Positions 53,958-63,876 of a DNA stretch of 64,000 nucleotides are shown piece by piece; the stretch's first letter is position 1, and each line of letters begins with the position of its first letter. The stretch spans positions 57,758 through 121,757 of the forward strand of contig CATOSA010000026.1 in NCBI GenBank assembly GCA_951812315.1, read 5' to 3'. The notes under the pieces were generated by a model, which saw only the letters and a list, made by a program, of their open reading frames with translations, was not told the origin of the DNA and did not search any database. Made by a program: the position numbers and the translations under genes. The stretch is from an uncultured Burkholderiales bacterium (GTDB lineage: Bacteria > Pseudomonadota > Gammaproteobacteria > Burkholderiales > Eutrophovitaceae).

Positions 53958-55090
53958 GCAATAAGAAACTTGCGCTGTTAGCAGCGCTGACCGCCATCGT
54001 GTGCATGGCTGGCACAGCCTCGGCACAGGCCCAGAATCTGGAAAAGAGCTTTGCCAATGTGGTCATGATTGAAGGGAAAATTGAACGGCAACCAGGCCTG
54101 CCCTCCAGCTTTGGCGCCGGCATCGTCATTGGTTCCCGGGCCGGTCGCATCTACATCGCCACAGCAAACCATGTCGTCAGAACCGGCGGTTCCAGGCCCG
54201 TCGGGGCGACGGATATCAAGGTGCAGTTCCGGTTTTTGCCGGGCGAGAAGTTCCCGGCGAGACTACTCGACACCAGGAACAAATCGCTGGATCTGGCCGT
54301 GCTCAGTGTCAAGGCGTCCGCCGACGCGATTCCTCCCGCCGAGTTCAACTACAAGGTACTGGGTAATTCCGGTAGCCTCAAAAGGGGCAGCAACGTTCAT
54401 CCCCTCGGGAATCCCGCCAATCAGAACTGGGGCGTGTCGATCGCCCCGGAAAAGGTCGACTCAATAAGGGCCACTGAAATCGTTTTCCAGTCTTCCTATA
54501 TCCAGAAGGGTCATTCCGGCGGCGCGCTCCTGGACGGATGCGGAGACATCGTCGGCCTGATTCGCAGCGACTCACCACCGACCGGGAAAGCAGTCCGAAT
54601 TGAGTCCATCCTGGATGCGTTGCGCGAGTGGAACTACCCCACCGATATAGAGGCAAGTGGTGGTTGCGCACCGTCGGTTCGGACGCAACGGCCCGCCGTC
54701 CCGCAAACGTCGACACCGGGGCGCGCCATTCCGGTTGACCAGGATTCAGCCCCGGTGACGCTGATGACTGGCACATCGGAAAAATTCGTCATCGTTCAGG
54801 CCCAGGGGCATGCCATCTTCCTGTTCACCCCGGAAGATTCCGCTGTGCATAAAATATCCGCATTGAGCGAACCAGATCGGGTCGACGTTGCCTGGGTCAT
54901 TGTTAATGAACTCGGCACTCCGATCAAAGAGTGCGACAATGACTATCCTTCTCGGGGAACCGAATTGTGCGCGGTGGACCTGGAAGGCGGGCAAACGTAT
55001 CGCTTGGTGGTTGCAAATTTGACAGGAGACGAAACCGGGGAGCCAAGCGAGCCGGTGGTATTCACGATCACTATACGTCCTGAATACTAG
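53936..55090 (+). CDS. secreted trypsin-like serine protease
   Basis: A 384-residue protein with a signal peptide (ALLAALTAIVCMAGTASAQA). The chymotrypsin-fold triad is visible: H79 in IATANHVV, D119 in KSLDLAVL and S194 in KGHSGGALLDG. No PDZ domain follows, so it is not a typical HtrA/Deg protein. The C-terminal part, after residue 250, holds FVIVQAQGHAIFLFTP and a YRLVVANLTGDETGEPSEPV beta-domain resembling a pre-peptidase or Ig-like module. It is in line with the two genes upstream and may be part of the same envelope system. Confidence 0.85.
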   Translation: MVAINSLGNKKLALLAALTAIVCMAGTASAQAQNLEKSFANVVMIEGKIERQPGLPSSFGAGIVIGSRAGRIYIATANHVVRTGGSRPVGATDIKVQFRFLPGEKFPARLLDTRNKSLDLAVLSVKASADAIPPAEFNYKVLGNSGSLKRGSNVHPLGNPANQNWGVSIAPEKVDSIRATEIVFQSSYIQKGHSGGALLDGCGDIVGLIRSDSPPTGKAVRIESILDALREWNYPTDIEASGGCAPSVRTQRPAVPQTSTPGRAIPVDQDSAPVTLMTGTSEKFVIVQAQGHAIFLFTPEDSAVHKISALSEPDRVDVAWVIVNELGTPIKECDNDYPSRGTELCAVDLEGGQTYRLVVANLTGDETGEPSEPVVFTITIRPEY

Positions 55091-55128
55091 GTTGCTTCTC
55101 GTCCTTTCAGCAGTCTGCCCCTGTTTAC

Positions 55129-55779
55129 TCAACAATATCGCGCGCGCGGGTTATTTGGCGAGCAAGGTAATTTCTCGCCTGGGCCCCACTCGGCGGCAAT
55201 ACGTTCAGCCTCTGAAACCTGCAACGGCGTCATATCTTCTCGGAGGCGTTCGAGCATCGTATCGGCGTCGCTGTCGCCTTGCATGCTGGCACGCTTGAAC
55301 CAGATGTAGGCACGCACATGGTCCCGATAGTAACCGTACCCCAAGCCATCGAAATAGTACTGTCCCAACGCAAACAGTGCTTGCGCGTTACCTTTCTCCG
55401 CAGCTCTAATGCACCAGTAAAATGACTCGAGATAATCGCGCGAAACCCCCATTCCTTCCTTGTGCATGATGCACAGCCAGTACTGGGCATCCTTATTCCC
55501 GCGTTGCGCGGCTTTGGTGTACCAATGGGCCGCTATCGCGTGGTCTCTAGCGACGCCCTCGCCGTCGTGATACATCGCACCTAAAGCGTACTGTGCATCA
55601 GCGTCGCCATCTTTAGCCGCGTTACCGAAGTGCGAAAGCGCTGTTTCGAAATCGCCTTGCGAATATGCGGCCTGGCCTTGTTCCAGGTCGCCGGAAAGCG
55701 AATCCACGCCATGCGCTACAAGCAGCAAGGCAAGGACAATACTGATTCTGGACAGGCGACGTTTTCTGATCAGTGACAT
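55129..55779 (-). CDS. secreted Sel1-repeat protein
   Basis: A 216-residue protein with an N-terminal signal or anchor (ISIVLALLLVAHGVDSLSGD). It has a TPR-like start, GQAAYSQGDFETALSHFGNA, and then Sel1-like repeats (AQYALGAMYHDGEGVARDHA, IAAHWYTKAAQRGNKDAQYW, AQALFALGQYYFDGLG). Sel1 repeats are helical protein-protein interaction modules, often in the periplasm. The C-terminus ends in a Cys-containing SPNNPRARYC. It converges with the protease gene, 38 bases apart. Confidence 0.85.
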   Translation of the reverse strand: MSLIRKRRLSRISIVLALLLVAHGVDSLSGDLEQGQAAYSQGDFETALSHFGNAAKDGDADAQYALGAMYHDGEGVARDHAIAAHWYTKAAQRGNKDAQYWLCIMHKEGMGVSRDYLESFYWCIRAAEKGNAQALFALGQYYFDGLGYGYYRDHVRAYIWFKRASMQGDSDADTMLERLREDMTPLQVSEAERIAAEWGPGEKLPCSPNNPRARYC

Positions 55780-55949
55780 CGATCGCCAGTTTACCGTTTA
55801 TCCACTTCCATTGATCGGCCCGCCCTTGCGCATTGGACGTCCGTTCCCCAGGCCAGAATCGCCTGGCAAGCGAGTGTGGTTGCTGGTTTTGGAAGTAGTA
55901 CCCGGCACACTGTGGCATTGCTCGCGCACAAAGTGTGTGGGGAGACACG

Positions 55950-56288
55950 TCAGTTGACTGTGATTTTCGCCGTTTCGGTGACGGTTCCGCCGCGGTCATC
56001 GGTCCAGGTAAATACGAACTCGCCTGATTGCTGTGCAACAACGTAGAACGCGATGTAAGGATTGGTCGATACCGCCGGATGCAGTGTTGCCCGGAAGACT
56101 TCGCGCCCGTTGTAGCGGCAGTGAAAATCTGTTGCGATGTGCCGCGGAACCAGCTTGCCCATGTTGTTGTGCCGAAAACCCGACTCCATCGGGTGCTCGA
56201 CCATGGTGCGAATCTCGATCAACTCGCCTTGTTCGGCGGTCTTCGGAACACGCAAGCGCGCTTTACCCAGCCGGCTTTTCATCCGCAA
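55950..56288 (-). CDS. soxZ: thiosulfate-oxidation carrier subunit SoxZ
   Basis: A 112-residue beta-sandwich protein. It carries the SoxZ pattern GELIEIRTMVEHPMESGFRH, a KLVPRHIATDFHC segment and a FVFTWTDDRGG C-terminal strand. SoxZ has no signal and is exported with SoxY. Its start overlaps the soxY stop by ten bases. Together they form the carrier onto which sulfur groups are loaded. No SoxAX, SoxB or SoxCD gene is in the window, so a full Sox cycle is not shown. Confidence 0.92.
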   Translation of the reverse strand: MRMKSRLGKARLRVPKTAEQGELIEIRTMVEHPMESGFRHNNMGKLVPRHIATDFHCRYNGREVFRATLHPAVSTNPYIAFYVVAQQSGEFVFTWTDDRGGTVTETAKITVN

Positions 56289-56743
56289 CTCGAATAAGTG
56301 ACTTCAACGTCGGCAACGGCAGAGTAATACGAGCCGTCGCTCATTACCGCAACCGCTAGGACTTGTTGCGACTCGGCGAGCCGGATGCGCGCCTTGATAA
56401 CGGCCTTGCCATTCCACGGACCAAGTTCGAACGATACGATGCGCGGCAGGTGATTCTTTTCTGCAAACAGGTGGATCGCCTTAACGTGATCGGATTCGGT
56501 CATCGGCGAGTCGACCGACACGGTCACCGGAACAACGTTGCCGCTTTCTGCAAGCAGCGGTAGTTTCAGATCCACACGCTCTCTTGCCATCAGGCTCTGG
56601 CCGAACATTTCGCGCAGCGTCGCGCTTGTCGGCTTTACAACCAGCAGGCAGGCGCCAGCGGCGAGCGCCTTGAGTGCTCGCCGCCGCGATACCAGCGACA
56701 ATTCCGCGATTGCGGAGCTCCTATGCTTTGTAGCGGAATCCAT
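56279..56743 (-). CDS. soxY: thiosulfate-oxidation carrier subunit SoxY
   Basis: A 154-residue protein with a twin-arginine-like leader (SLVSRRRALKALAAGACLLV). The body is an Ig-like fold: GNVVPVTVSVDSPMTESDHV, RIVSFELGPWNGKAVIKARI. The C-terminal swinging arm carries the carrier Cys in TYSSCG, the last residues of the protein, where sulfur intermediates are covalently bound. The usual ending is GGCGG, so this arm is one residue shorter and has Ser for Gly. The start overlaps iorB by 23 bases, placing it in the iorAB operon. Confidence 0.9.
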   Translation of the reverse strand: MDSATKHRSSAIAELSLVSRRRALKALAAGACLLVVKPTSATLREMFGQSLMARERVDLKLPLLAESGNVVPVTVSVDSPMTESDHVKAIHLFAEKNHLPRIVSFELGPWNGKAVIKARIRLAESQQVLAVAVMSDGSYYSAVADVEVTYSSCG

Positions 56744-58907
56744 GCTTGTTCAAAGGCATCGAGCGAAGGCGCTTTCCGGTCGCCTGGAACAACGCATTGC
56801 CAATTGCGGGAATGACCGCGCCAATTGGCGGTTCACCGACGCCGCCCCAGAATCCGCCACTGGGCATGATGATGGTATCAATCTGTGGCGTATGCGCGAG
56901 CTTGAGCACCGGGTAGTCCGTGAAGTTGCCCTGCACAACCCGGCCGTTCTCGATCGTGATCTCTTCATGCATGATGAATGACAGACCCCAGACCACACCG
57001 CCTTCCATCTGCGCCTTGACCGCATCCGGATGCACAACGTGTCCGCTGTCAATTGCAATCACGACCCGCTTGACGTCAATCTCATTGCCGTTGTCGACGC
57101 TAAGTTCGACTGCTGCCGCCGTGTAACTGCCATACGAATCGACCACTGCAATTCCGCGATGGACACCCTTGGCAGCCGGCTTGCCCCAGCCAATAACTTT
57201 GGCAACAGCATCGAGTAGCGGCAAGTCCTTCGTGCCCTTCAACAACGGCCGGCGAAACTCGTACGGGTCCTTGCCAGCAGTATGCGCAAGTTCATCGATG
57301 AAGCACTCACGATAGAAAGGATTATTGGTATGCGCCACGGCGCGACAGAAACCCGGTGGAACGTGCGGGTTACGCATCGCATATTCGTTGGTGAAATTAG
57401 GCACTGCATACGGGTTGTCGGCAAAGCAACGAACATTGATCGGATCAACGCCATTCTTGATCATGTTCGGCCGCACCGTGATGATGATCGACTGATCGGC
57501 CTGGCGCACGTGCCAGGCGGTCCAGTTACCGTCCTTGTCCAATGCGCCCCGCAACTTGACCAGAGACACCGGCCGATAGCGGCCTTGCCGCATGTCTTCC
57601 TCGCGCGACCATTGCAACCGCACCGGAGTGCCCGGCATAGCCATCGCGATCTTCACCGCCTGCTTGGTGTAATCCTGGTGCGCAACCCGGCGTCCGAACC
57701 CGCCACCGGCATGCATCTTGTGAACGATGACATTTTCCAGCGGTATGCCTGCCGTTTCCGACGCGGCGGCGAGCGTCGTTTCACCGTTCTGCGTTCCACA
57801 CCAGACTTCGAGGTGATCGTCCGTGTAAAGTGCAACGGCGTTCTGCGGCTCCATCGTTGCATGATTGAGAAAACCGGAGTGGTACTCCGCTTCGATCACT
57901 TTTGCCGCATTTGCAAACGCAGCATCCACATTGCCATCTTGCCGTGCCGCCGGGACATCTTCGGCATCGATGCCGGTACGCAGGAACTGCATGATTGAAT
58001 CGCTGGAGACATTTGCATGTTCGCCCTCGTCCCATTTGATCGGCAATGCGCGCAGCGCCTTGTTCGCGCGCCACCAGTTGTCTGCAACGACGGCAACCCA
58101 GTCTTCACCTGCAACCACCTGTTTGACGCCGCGCATGCCCTTCACTTTCGACTCGTCGTAGCTCTCCAGTGTGCCGCCGAACACCGGACTACGTATGACC
58201 GAGGCATACACCATTCCCGGCAAGCGTACGTCGGATGCGTAGATCTGGCTGCCGTTGGTCTTGGCCGGAATGTCAAAGCGCGCCGGCGAAGTACCGGCGA
58301 TTGTCCAGTCCTCCGGGGACTTGAGCGCGACGTCGGTGGGTATATCCAGAGTTGCCGCAGCCGCGGCGACCTTTCCGTAGGTCGTGCTTTTCCCCGACGG
58401 GTGGCTGATAATGCTGTTCAGGGCGCGACACTCGGAAGCTGGCACGCCCCACTCTCGCGCCGCAGCCGTCACCAGCATCTGCCGAGCGGCTGCACCCGCT
58501 TTGCGTATGTAGACGTTCGAATCGCGAATGCTTCGGCTTCCACCTGTCGACATGCTCTTGAAAATACGGTTACGCCTGATGTGCATGTTTACATCGGCGT
58601 ACTCCGGTTGCACCTTGCTCCAGTCGCATTGCAGTTCCTCTGCAACCATTTGCGCCAGGCCGGTAAACGATCCCTGTCCAAGTTCTGTCCGGGCAATGCG
58701 GATCACCACAGTGTCGTCGGGCTGTATGACGACCCAGTGCGTGATTTCAGGTGCGTCGTCGGCGCCAACCGCGGCCGTGGCGATGCCAGGCAAGTTGAAT
58801 CCGATCGCCAGTGCACCGGTTGTAGCGGCTGACTTGACCAGAAATTCGCGGCGGGAAATATTCTCTATGGTTTCTTGTTTGGTTTCTTGCATCAGGTTAT
58901 GTGTCAT
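56721..58907 (-). CDS. iorB: molybdopterin-binding large subunit, isoquinoline-1-oxidoreductase-type aldehyde/xanthine dehydrogenase
   Basis: A 728-residue molybdenum hydroxylase large subunit. A Tat-type leader, ISRREFLVKSAATTGALAIG, marks a periplasmic enzyme. The domain has TELGQGSFTGLAQMVAEELQ, SMSTGGSRSIRDS and HKMHAGGGFGRRVAHQDYTK (cofactor pocket), and ends with SGGFWGGVGEPPIGAVIPAI. It works with the small 2Fe-2S subunit encoded ten bases upstream. Its substrates are aldehydes or N-heterocycles; members are hard to distinguish. The tight linkage to soxYZ is unusual for a catabolic enzyme and might point to a sulfur-related substrate. Confidence 0.9.
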   Translation of the reverse strand: MTHNLMQETKQETIENISRREFLVKSAATTGALAIGFNLPGIATAAVGADDAPEITHWVVIQPDDTVVIRIARTELGQGSFTGLAQMVAEELQCDWSKVQPEYADVNMHIRRNRIFKSMSTGGSRSIRDSNVYIRKAGAAARQMLVTAAAREWGVPASECRALNSIISHPSGKSTTYGKVAAAAATLDIPTDVALKSPEDWTIAGTSPARFDIPAKTNGSQIYASDVRLPGMVYASVIRSPVFGGTLESYDESKVKGMRGVKQVVAGEDWVAVVADNWWRANKALRALPIKWDEGEHANVSSDSIMQFLRTGIDAEDVPAARQDGNVDAAFANAAKVIEAEYHSGFLNHATMEPQNAVALYTDDHLEVWCGTQNGETTLAAASETAGIPLENVIVHKMHAGGGFGRRVAHQDYTKQAVKIAMAMPGTPVRLQWSREEDMRQGRYRPVSLVKLRGALDKDGNWTAWHVRQADQSIIITVRPNMIKNGVDPINVRCFADNPYAVPNFTNEYAMRNPHVPPGFCRAVAHTNNPFYRECFIDELAHTAGKDPYEFRRPLLKGTKDLPLLDAVAKVIGWGKPAAKGVHRGIAVVDSYGSYTAAAVELSVDNGNEIDVKRVVIAIDSGHVVHPDAVKAQMEGGVVWGLSFIMHEEITIENGRVVQGNFTDYPVLKLAHTPQIDTIIMPSGGFWGGVGEPPIGAVIPAIGNALFQATGKRLRSMPLNKHGFRYKA

Positions 58908-58917
58908 GACGTCCCCT

Positions 58918-59382
58918 TCAGGCCGAGCGCGCAGCGACGTGGATTGCCTCGCGCACGCGCACGTAGGTCCCGCAGCGGCAGATGTTTGTCATCGCCGCAT
59001 CGATATCGGCATCGCTGGGCTGCTTGTTTTTCTCAAGCAGTGCGGCTGCAGCCATGAGCATGCCGCTCTGGCAATAGCCGCATTGCGGCACCTGCAGTTC
59101 TACCCACGCTTTCTGCAGCGGGTGCGACTTGCCGTCCAGAGACAAGGCCTCGATGGTCGTTATGTTCTTGCCGGCCAGAGCGGAAGCCGGCATCACACAC
59201 GAGCGCACCGGTTGGCCTTCGACCAGAACCGTACAGGCGCCGCAAGCGGCAACCCCGCAGCTGTACTTGCTGCCAGTCAGACCCAGCTCGTCCCGTAATA
59301 CCCAGAGTAACGGCATGTCGTCTTCGACATACACCGATACCCGCTTTCCGTTCACATTCAGCGATATCATCTTTTTCTCCAC
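58918..59382 (-). CDS. iorA: 2Fe-2S small subunit, isoquinoline-1-oxidoreductase type
   Basis: A 154-residue protein with a plant-type cluster ([20 protein letters not shown]) and a second, alpha-helical cluster ([12 protein letters not shown] and [14 protein letters not shown]), as in the small subunits of molybdenum hydroxylases. It shuttles electrons from the Moco subunit to an acceptor, often cytochrome c. No FAD subunit is present, in keeping with the two-subunit IorAB type. It has no signal peptide and would be co-exported with IorB through the Tat pathway. Confidence 0.93.
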   Translation of the reverse strand: MEKKMISLNVNGKRVSVYVEDDMPLLWVLRDELGLTGSKYSCGVAACGACTVLVEGQPVRSCVMPASALAGKNITTIEALSLDGKSHPLQKAWVELQVPQCGYCQSGMLMAAAALLEKNKQPSDADIDAAMTNICRCGTYVRVREAIHVAARSA

Positions 59383-59884
59383 ATCAAGAAAGCATCCAAA
59401 ACAATTCCCGAACTCCGGGAATCAACTGACCCGCACACTTTGTAATAAAAGTATGGACAATCCGCTATTACCGCACAGCAAATTTACAGACATGTAACAA
59501 CAGCATAAGTTGCCAAAGTATTCGCGTTGCCACAACATTCGGTCATCAGAATAGAAAGTATATACAGGCTTGTTGCGCTACCACTAGCGCGGCCGGGCAA
59601 AACTCGAATTGTCGGTCAGGTTGAGACCGCCGAACTCTCGGCGGCAATGCGTCGCCCGGGCACCAAACAAGCCAAGCCATTGGCCATAAACCTTTTTTCG
59701 GTCCATCAACTTTTCACTTTGTCCAATCCAACTTTGTGGCAATCCTGGAAAGTGAATCCATCGACAATGAATTTGCAGCGCATACTGTATGGTTGCCTTC
59801 AACTAACCACGAAAGAACTTTTTCGGGAACGTTTCCTCTCACAATCACGAACAACTCTTCTACCCGATATCAACGCGGCAAACC
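59383..59884. other. intergenic region of about 500 bp between divergent units
   Basis: It holds the promoters for iorA and for the FG-GAP gene. The plus-strand ORF at 59527-59895 has no domain and no good start. AT-rich stretches occur around 59440-59520, but no box could be assigned. No RNA gene was seen. Confidence 0.35.
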
Positions 59885-61459
59885 ATGAGAATTAGTTCCA
59901 ACAAATCAGTTGATGCACTTGGGCCGCTTGGCCACGGTACTTCCGTATTCAAGCGCACTGCGATTGCTGTCGTCGCCGTTATGTCGAGCCTGTTTAGCGG
60001 AAACTGGCAGGTGGCCATGGCTTGACGACGAAATTTTCGACCTCATGGAAATCCCTCGTGTCGGGCGGACTGTCGCTGCAGAGATTGCAGACTTTGACGG
60101 CGATCAGAAAGATGACGTGATGGTGGTGAGTCTGCATGGAATTCCGCCCAGGGAGACGCGCACCATATTCATCTACCTGCAGCAGCCCGACGGTTCGCTT
60201 TCTAACCTGCCAAGCCATAGCCTCTTGCTGCCCCGCTGGAGCGCCGTGTACGACATTGCCGACCTCAAGGACAGTCCCGGCGAAGAGCTGATCCTGTTGC
60301 GACCGGAAGGCATTACAATCCTGTCGCTTGCAGATGATTCCGGCACACACTGGGATTTGCAGGGTCGGCGCCCCCAGCACAGTCGCCGCCTCGGAAGATG
60401 AGCGCGGCTTCGACCCGTTCAAGCTGGTGTATTTACGACTTCGACGCAGAACCGTGGATACTGGTGCCTCAGATCGGCGTGGTGTCAGCGCTCACTACCG
60501 ATGGCACCGTCGTCGCACGCATAGAGGTTGGCCGTCGCGCCAACTACTTTGTCGTGCCGGAATCGGGGCCGGTAGCTGCGGAAAGTGATCTCCAACTTTT
60601 TTTTCGACATGCCAAGACTGGCAACAGGTGATGTAGATGGAGACGGGCAAGCCGATATCGTTTCATCGACCCGGCACGAACTGCGCGTATTTCTGCGATC
60701 ACCGGATGGCTCTTTTTCAGACAACGGCAAATGAAGTTCTGCCGCTCGGGTTTGTTACGCCCCGTGATCACATCAGGGCTTCGGGAAGTGTAGTGACGAC
60801 AGCACGCGACATTGATGGAGATGGCCGTCTGGACCTGATGGTCACCCACATCGAAGGTGGTTTTTCCGACGCCACGACGACGACACTGATTTACTTCAAC
60901 CGTGATGGCCGCTGGAATCTTGCCGATCCGAACGACAGGTTTGTCAGCAAGGGCATACTGGTGTCAGACTTGTTGGTTGATCTTGACCAGGACAACAAGC
61001 TGGAACTCGTGCGCATCGAATTGAAATTCAGTTTTGTTCGAAATCGTCGAGCTTCTGCTAACGAGAGAGATTGATCCGCAGGTATCGCTGCATTATCTGC
61101 AGCCCGATGGTCACTTCAAACCGAAACCCTCGGCAAAGCGAAAAATCAGTACAGGTGTGAGTTTCGAGACGTTTCGTCCCGACGGTTTCAATCCGCCCAT
61201 AGGAATTGATGTCAACTCAGACGGCTACATGGACCTGGTTACCTCGGCCGACGGCAAAGGCGTTGAAATATTTCTCGGCGGATCAGATAGACCGTTCAGG
61301 AAGCGCACTGCCATTCAGAAGCTCCCGAGTGCGGGCATCATCAACTTTGCCGATTTTAATGGTGATGGATTGCCCGATTTTGTACTCTTTGATCCGCAGC
61401 GAATCGACACGCCGGTGCGAATAGGCGTTAACCGCGGCGAGCTGCCTGGTACGCCTTAG
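59885..61459 (+). pseudogene. secreted FG-GAP/VCBS-repeat protein broken by several frameshifts
   Basis: From the ATG at 59885 the first frame gives a signal peptide (FKRTAIAVVAVMSSLFSGNW) ending at a stop near 60023. Other frames then carry integrin-like FG-GAP motifs: EIADFDGDQKDDVMVV, TGDVDGDGQADIV, ARDIDGDGRLDLMVTHIEGG, LLVDLDQDNKLELVRI, GIDVNSDGYMDLVTSADGKG and FADFNGDGLPDFVLFDP. At least five shifts are needed to join them; one lies at the T8 run at 60597-60604, where T7 restores the frame. Repaired, it would be a beta-propeller protein of about 520 residues that binds calcium, secreted or on the cell surface. Confidence 0.8.
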
Positions 61460-61489
61460 CAGAGCTCGCCTGACTCAGGGAGGACCGGC

Positions 61490-63264
61490 TTACCCGGCGG
61501 CAGTCGCGTTGGGAGCGTGGACCGGTGCGTTGACCGCGAACGAGTTTGCCCGGCAGTGCGCCGGTTGGCTTGCCGTTGCGGTGCGTAATCTCACCACTGA
61601 CGATGGTGTAGTCGTAACCGCTTGCACCCTGCATCAAGCGTTTGCCGCCAGCCGGCAGATCCTTGACCATGTACGGCGCTTCAAAGTCCAGTTCGTCCCA
61701 ATCGATGATATTCAGATCACCTTTCAGGCCGGGCTGCACTCTGCCGCGATCGCCAAGCCCGGCGGCATTGGCCGTATCGCTGGTCAGGCGGCGGATGAGC
61801 TCCGGCATTGCAAACTTGTTTTCGTGCTTGCCCCAATGCGTGAGCAGCCAGGTCGGAAAGCCTGCATCGAGAATAAAGCCGACATGGGCGCCACCATCCC
61901 CGAGACCCATGATGGCCATCTTCTCACCCAACAGCTTTTCAGAAGTTGAGAGACTGTAACCCGCGTAGTTGGTAATCGGCATGTAAAGAAAATTTCTGCC
62001 GCCATTTTCCGTCAGCAGATCGTATGCAACTTCGGGCGCACTGCGGTCTTCTCTTTTGCGCTATTGCAGCAACGCTTTGATCTTTTTGTGGCAAGTAGTT
62101 CTTGTTCACAAAATGGAACATCTGCGCATACGACATTCTGTGAATGAGTGGAAAGGTAGAGCCCTTTACCGGATCTTCTGAGAGAATCTGTGCGCGGATA
62201 TTCGGGTCGCGCAACCTTGCGACTTTTTCTTCAAGCGGAAGTGCGTCCAGCGTTTTGAAAGTCGGACAACCGCTAAATGGTGTCTGACTGGCTTGCAGGC
62301 CCAGCAAGATGCCAATAGCACGCGGCGGGAACACTGGCCGGATATTGACACCCTCGTTCTCGTACGCGTCGCGATTCATCTCGAGCACTGCGTCGGTCGT
62401 TTCCGGATCACTGATACGTTGCGCCAGCGTATAGACCATCGGCCGGCCGTTCTTTTGCGCGACGCGTTTCAGTATGCCGAACGCTTCGACCGGATCCGGC
62501 TCGGCCTTGATCGTGTCAGCGCTCGTGTCTGTTATCCAGTCGAAACGGCTTCGAAAAATCCGCTGCCCGCGTCCTTCAATCCGCCGGCAAGGCCCATCAG
62601 TTCGTCTTCGTACACGCGCAAGGTCGGAATGTACTCCACCGGCCAGAGTCTTGTGTGACGTCGTGCGGCTGGTCGAAACACCGAATGCACCAGCCTCGAC
62701 CGCCTCTTTGGTAATTGCGCGCATTTTCGCGATGTCTTCAGGTGTCGCAGGCTCAAATGCCATGGCACGGTCACCCATCACGTTCACGCGAACAGCAGCG
62801 TGCGGCAACAGTGCACAAACGTCGACGTCACGGGGCTTCTTCTCCAGCGCGTCGAGATACTCGGGAAAGCTTTCCCAGGTCCATTCCAGCCCCTCATGCA
62901 TGACAGCGCCGGGAATATCTTCTACGCCTTCCATTAACTCAATCAACTTGTCGCGATCCTGCGGGCGGCAGGGTGCGAATCAACGCCGCAATTGCCCATC
63001 ACCACCGTGGGTCACACCATGCAGCGAGGACGGCGCCAAATGGCTATCCCAAATCGCCTGCGCGTCATAGTGGGTGTGAATGTCAACAAAGCCGGGTGTA
63101 ACGAGCTTACCGGTCGCGTCGATCTCTTTTTCAGCCGAACCGTCGATGCTGCCAACTGCCGCAATCACGCCGTCCTTGATGGCCACATCAGCAACAGAAG
63201 GTGCGCCCCCGCTGCCATCAACAACGGTTCCGTTGCGAACAATAAGGTCATAGTAAGTGGGCAT
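61490..63264 (-). pseudogene. N-acyl-D-amino-acid deacylase-type amidohydrolase, broken by frameshifts
   Basis: The N-terminal part (63264-62980) reads [20 protein letters not shown] with the metal motif FVDIHTHYD. Later frames give IELMEGVEDIPGAVMHEGLE, AFGVSTSRTTSHKTLAG, VVNxx-type helices and MAIMGLGDGGAHVGFILDAG, as in D-aminoacylases and related amidohydrolases. The breaks look like compensating one-base changes. Between 62960 and 63000, removing one C from CCC and adding one G restores [16 protein letters not shown]. Near 62550-62650 another paired shift hides TLRVYEDELMGLAGGLKDAG. A TAA at 61490-61492 is the likely true stop in a shifted frame; the unshifted frame continues to 61428. 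Confidence 0.78.
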
Positions 63265-63876
63265 GGTTTTCTTCCTTGATTGTCATCGACGGCCAGCGAA
63301 TCCAGAGCTAACCGTTATAAATCCTGTTTAACAATGAGTTGGGCAAAATTGTCAGGCCAAACACGAATCCGTGCGACAGCAACGCAGCGTTGTTTTTCGC
63401 CACCGTTGTTTTAGAAGCGGTGAAGCCGGCAAGGTTACCATGCGCAAGCGCACAATCGAAGGCTGCTAGTGTAGAGTGATGCGAAAGATGAAGGGTAATT
63501 ATTGCGAAAGATGGGTGCGCAATGCCGAGCAATCCCGCGCAATCGCGCTCAAAATCAACAGAGTGTTGATATAGTCAACATCCACAAGTAAGAGGTGTTG
63601 CGCCAAAATGGTGAGGCGCTGAAGTACCGTGGCGCAGGCACGTGGTTCTGACAACCGAGACGTCCAGCAAGACATCGCCGTGACCAATTGGATAGGGCGT
63701 ACCGCCTCGGCAACGCGTTATAGGGACGACGCTGGGGCTCGCCTTTGTGCTGATGGTCCTGACTATCCGGTTATCGCTGCTTCCCACAAATACCCGGCGA
63801 CCGCCACGCTCAAAAACTCTTGATAACCCCAGACCATGGAGCGTTCATTGCGGAAACTCACCGGAGGAACGCAGAC
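63265..63876. other. intergenic region of about 610 bp
   Basis: Only short, featureless ORFs occur (for example 63308-63532 and 63499-63687 on the minus strand). No repeat or RNA was recognised. A Shine-Dalgarno GGAGGAA precedes the ATG at 63877. Confidence 0.3.

Noticed and set aside
57282..57998. 238-aa plus-strand ORF opposite iorB
   Set aside because: Antisense shadow of the molybdopterin subunit gene, whose motifs are clear.
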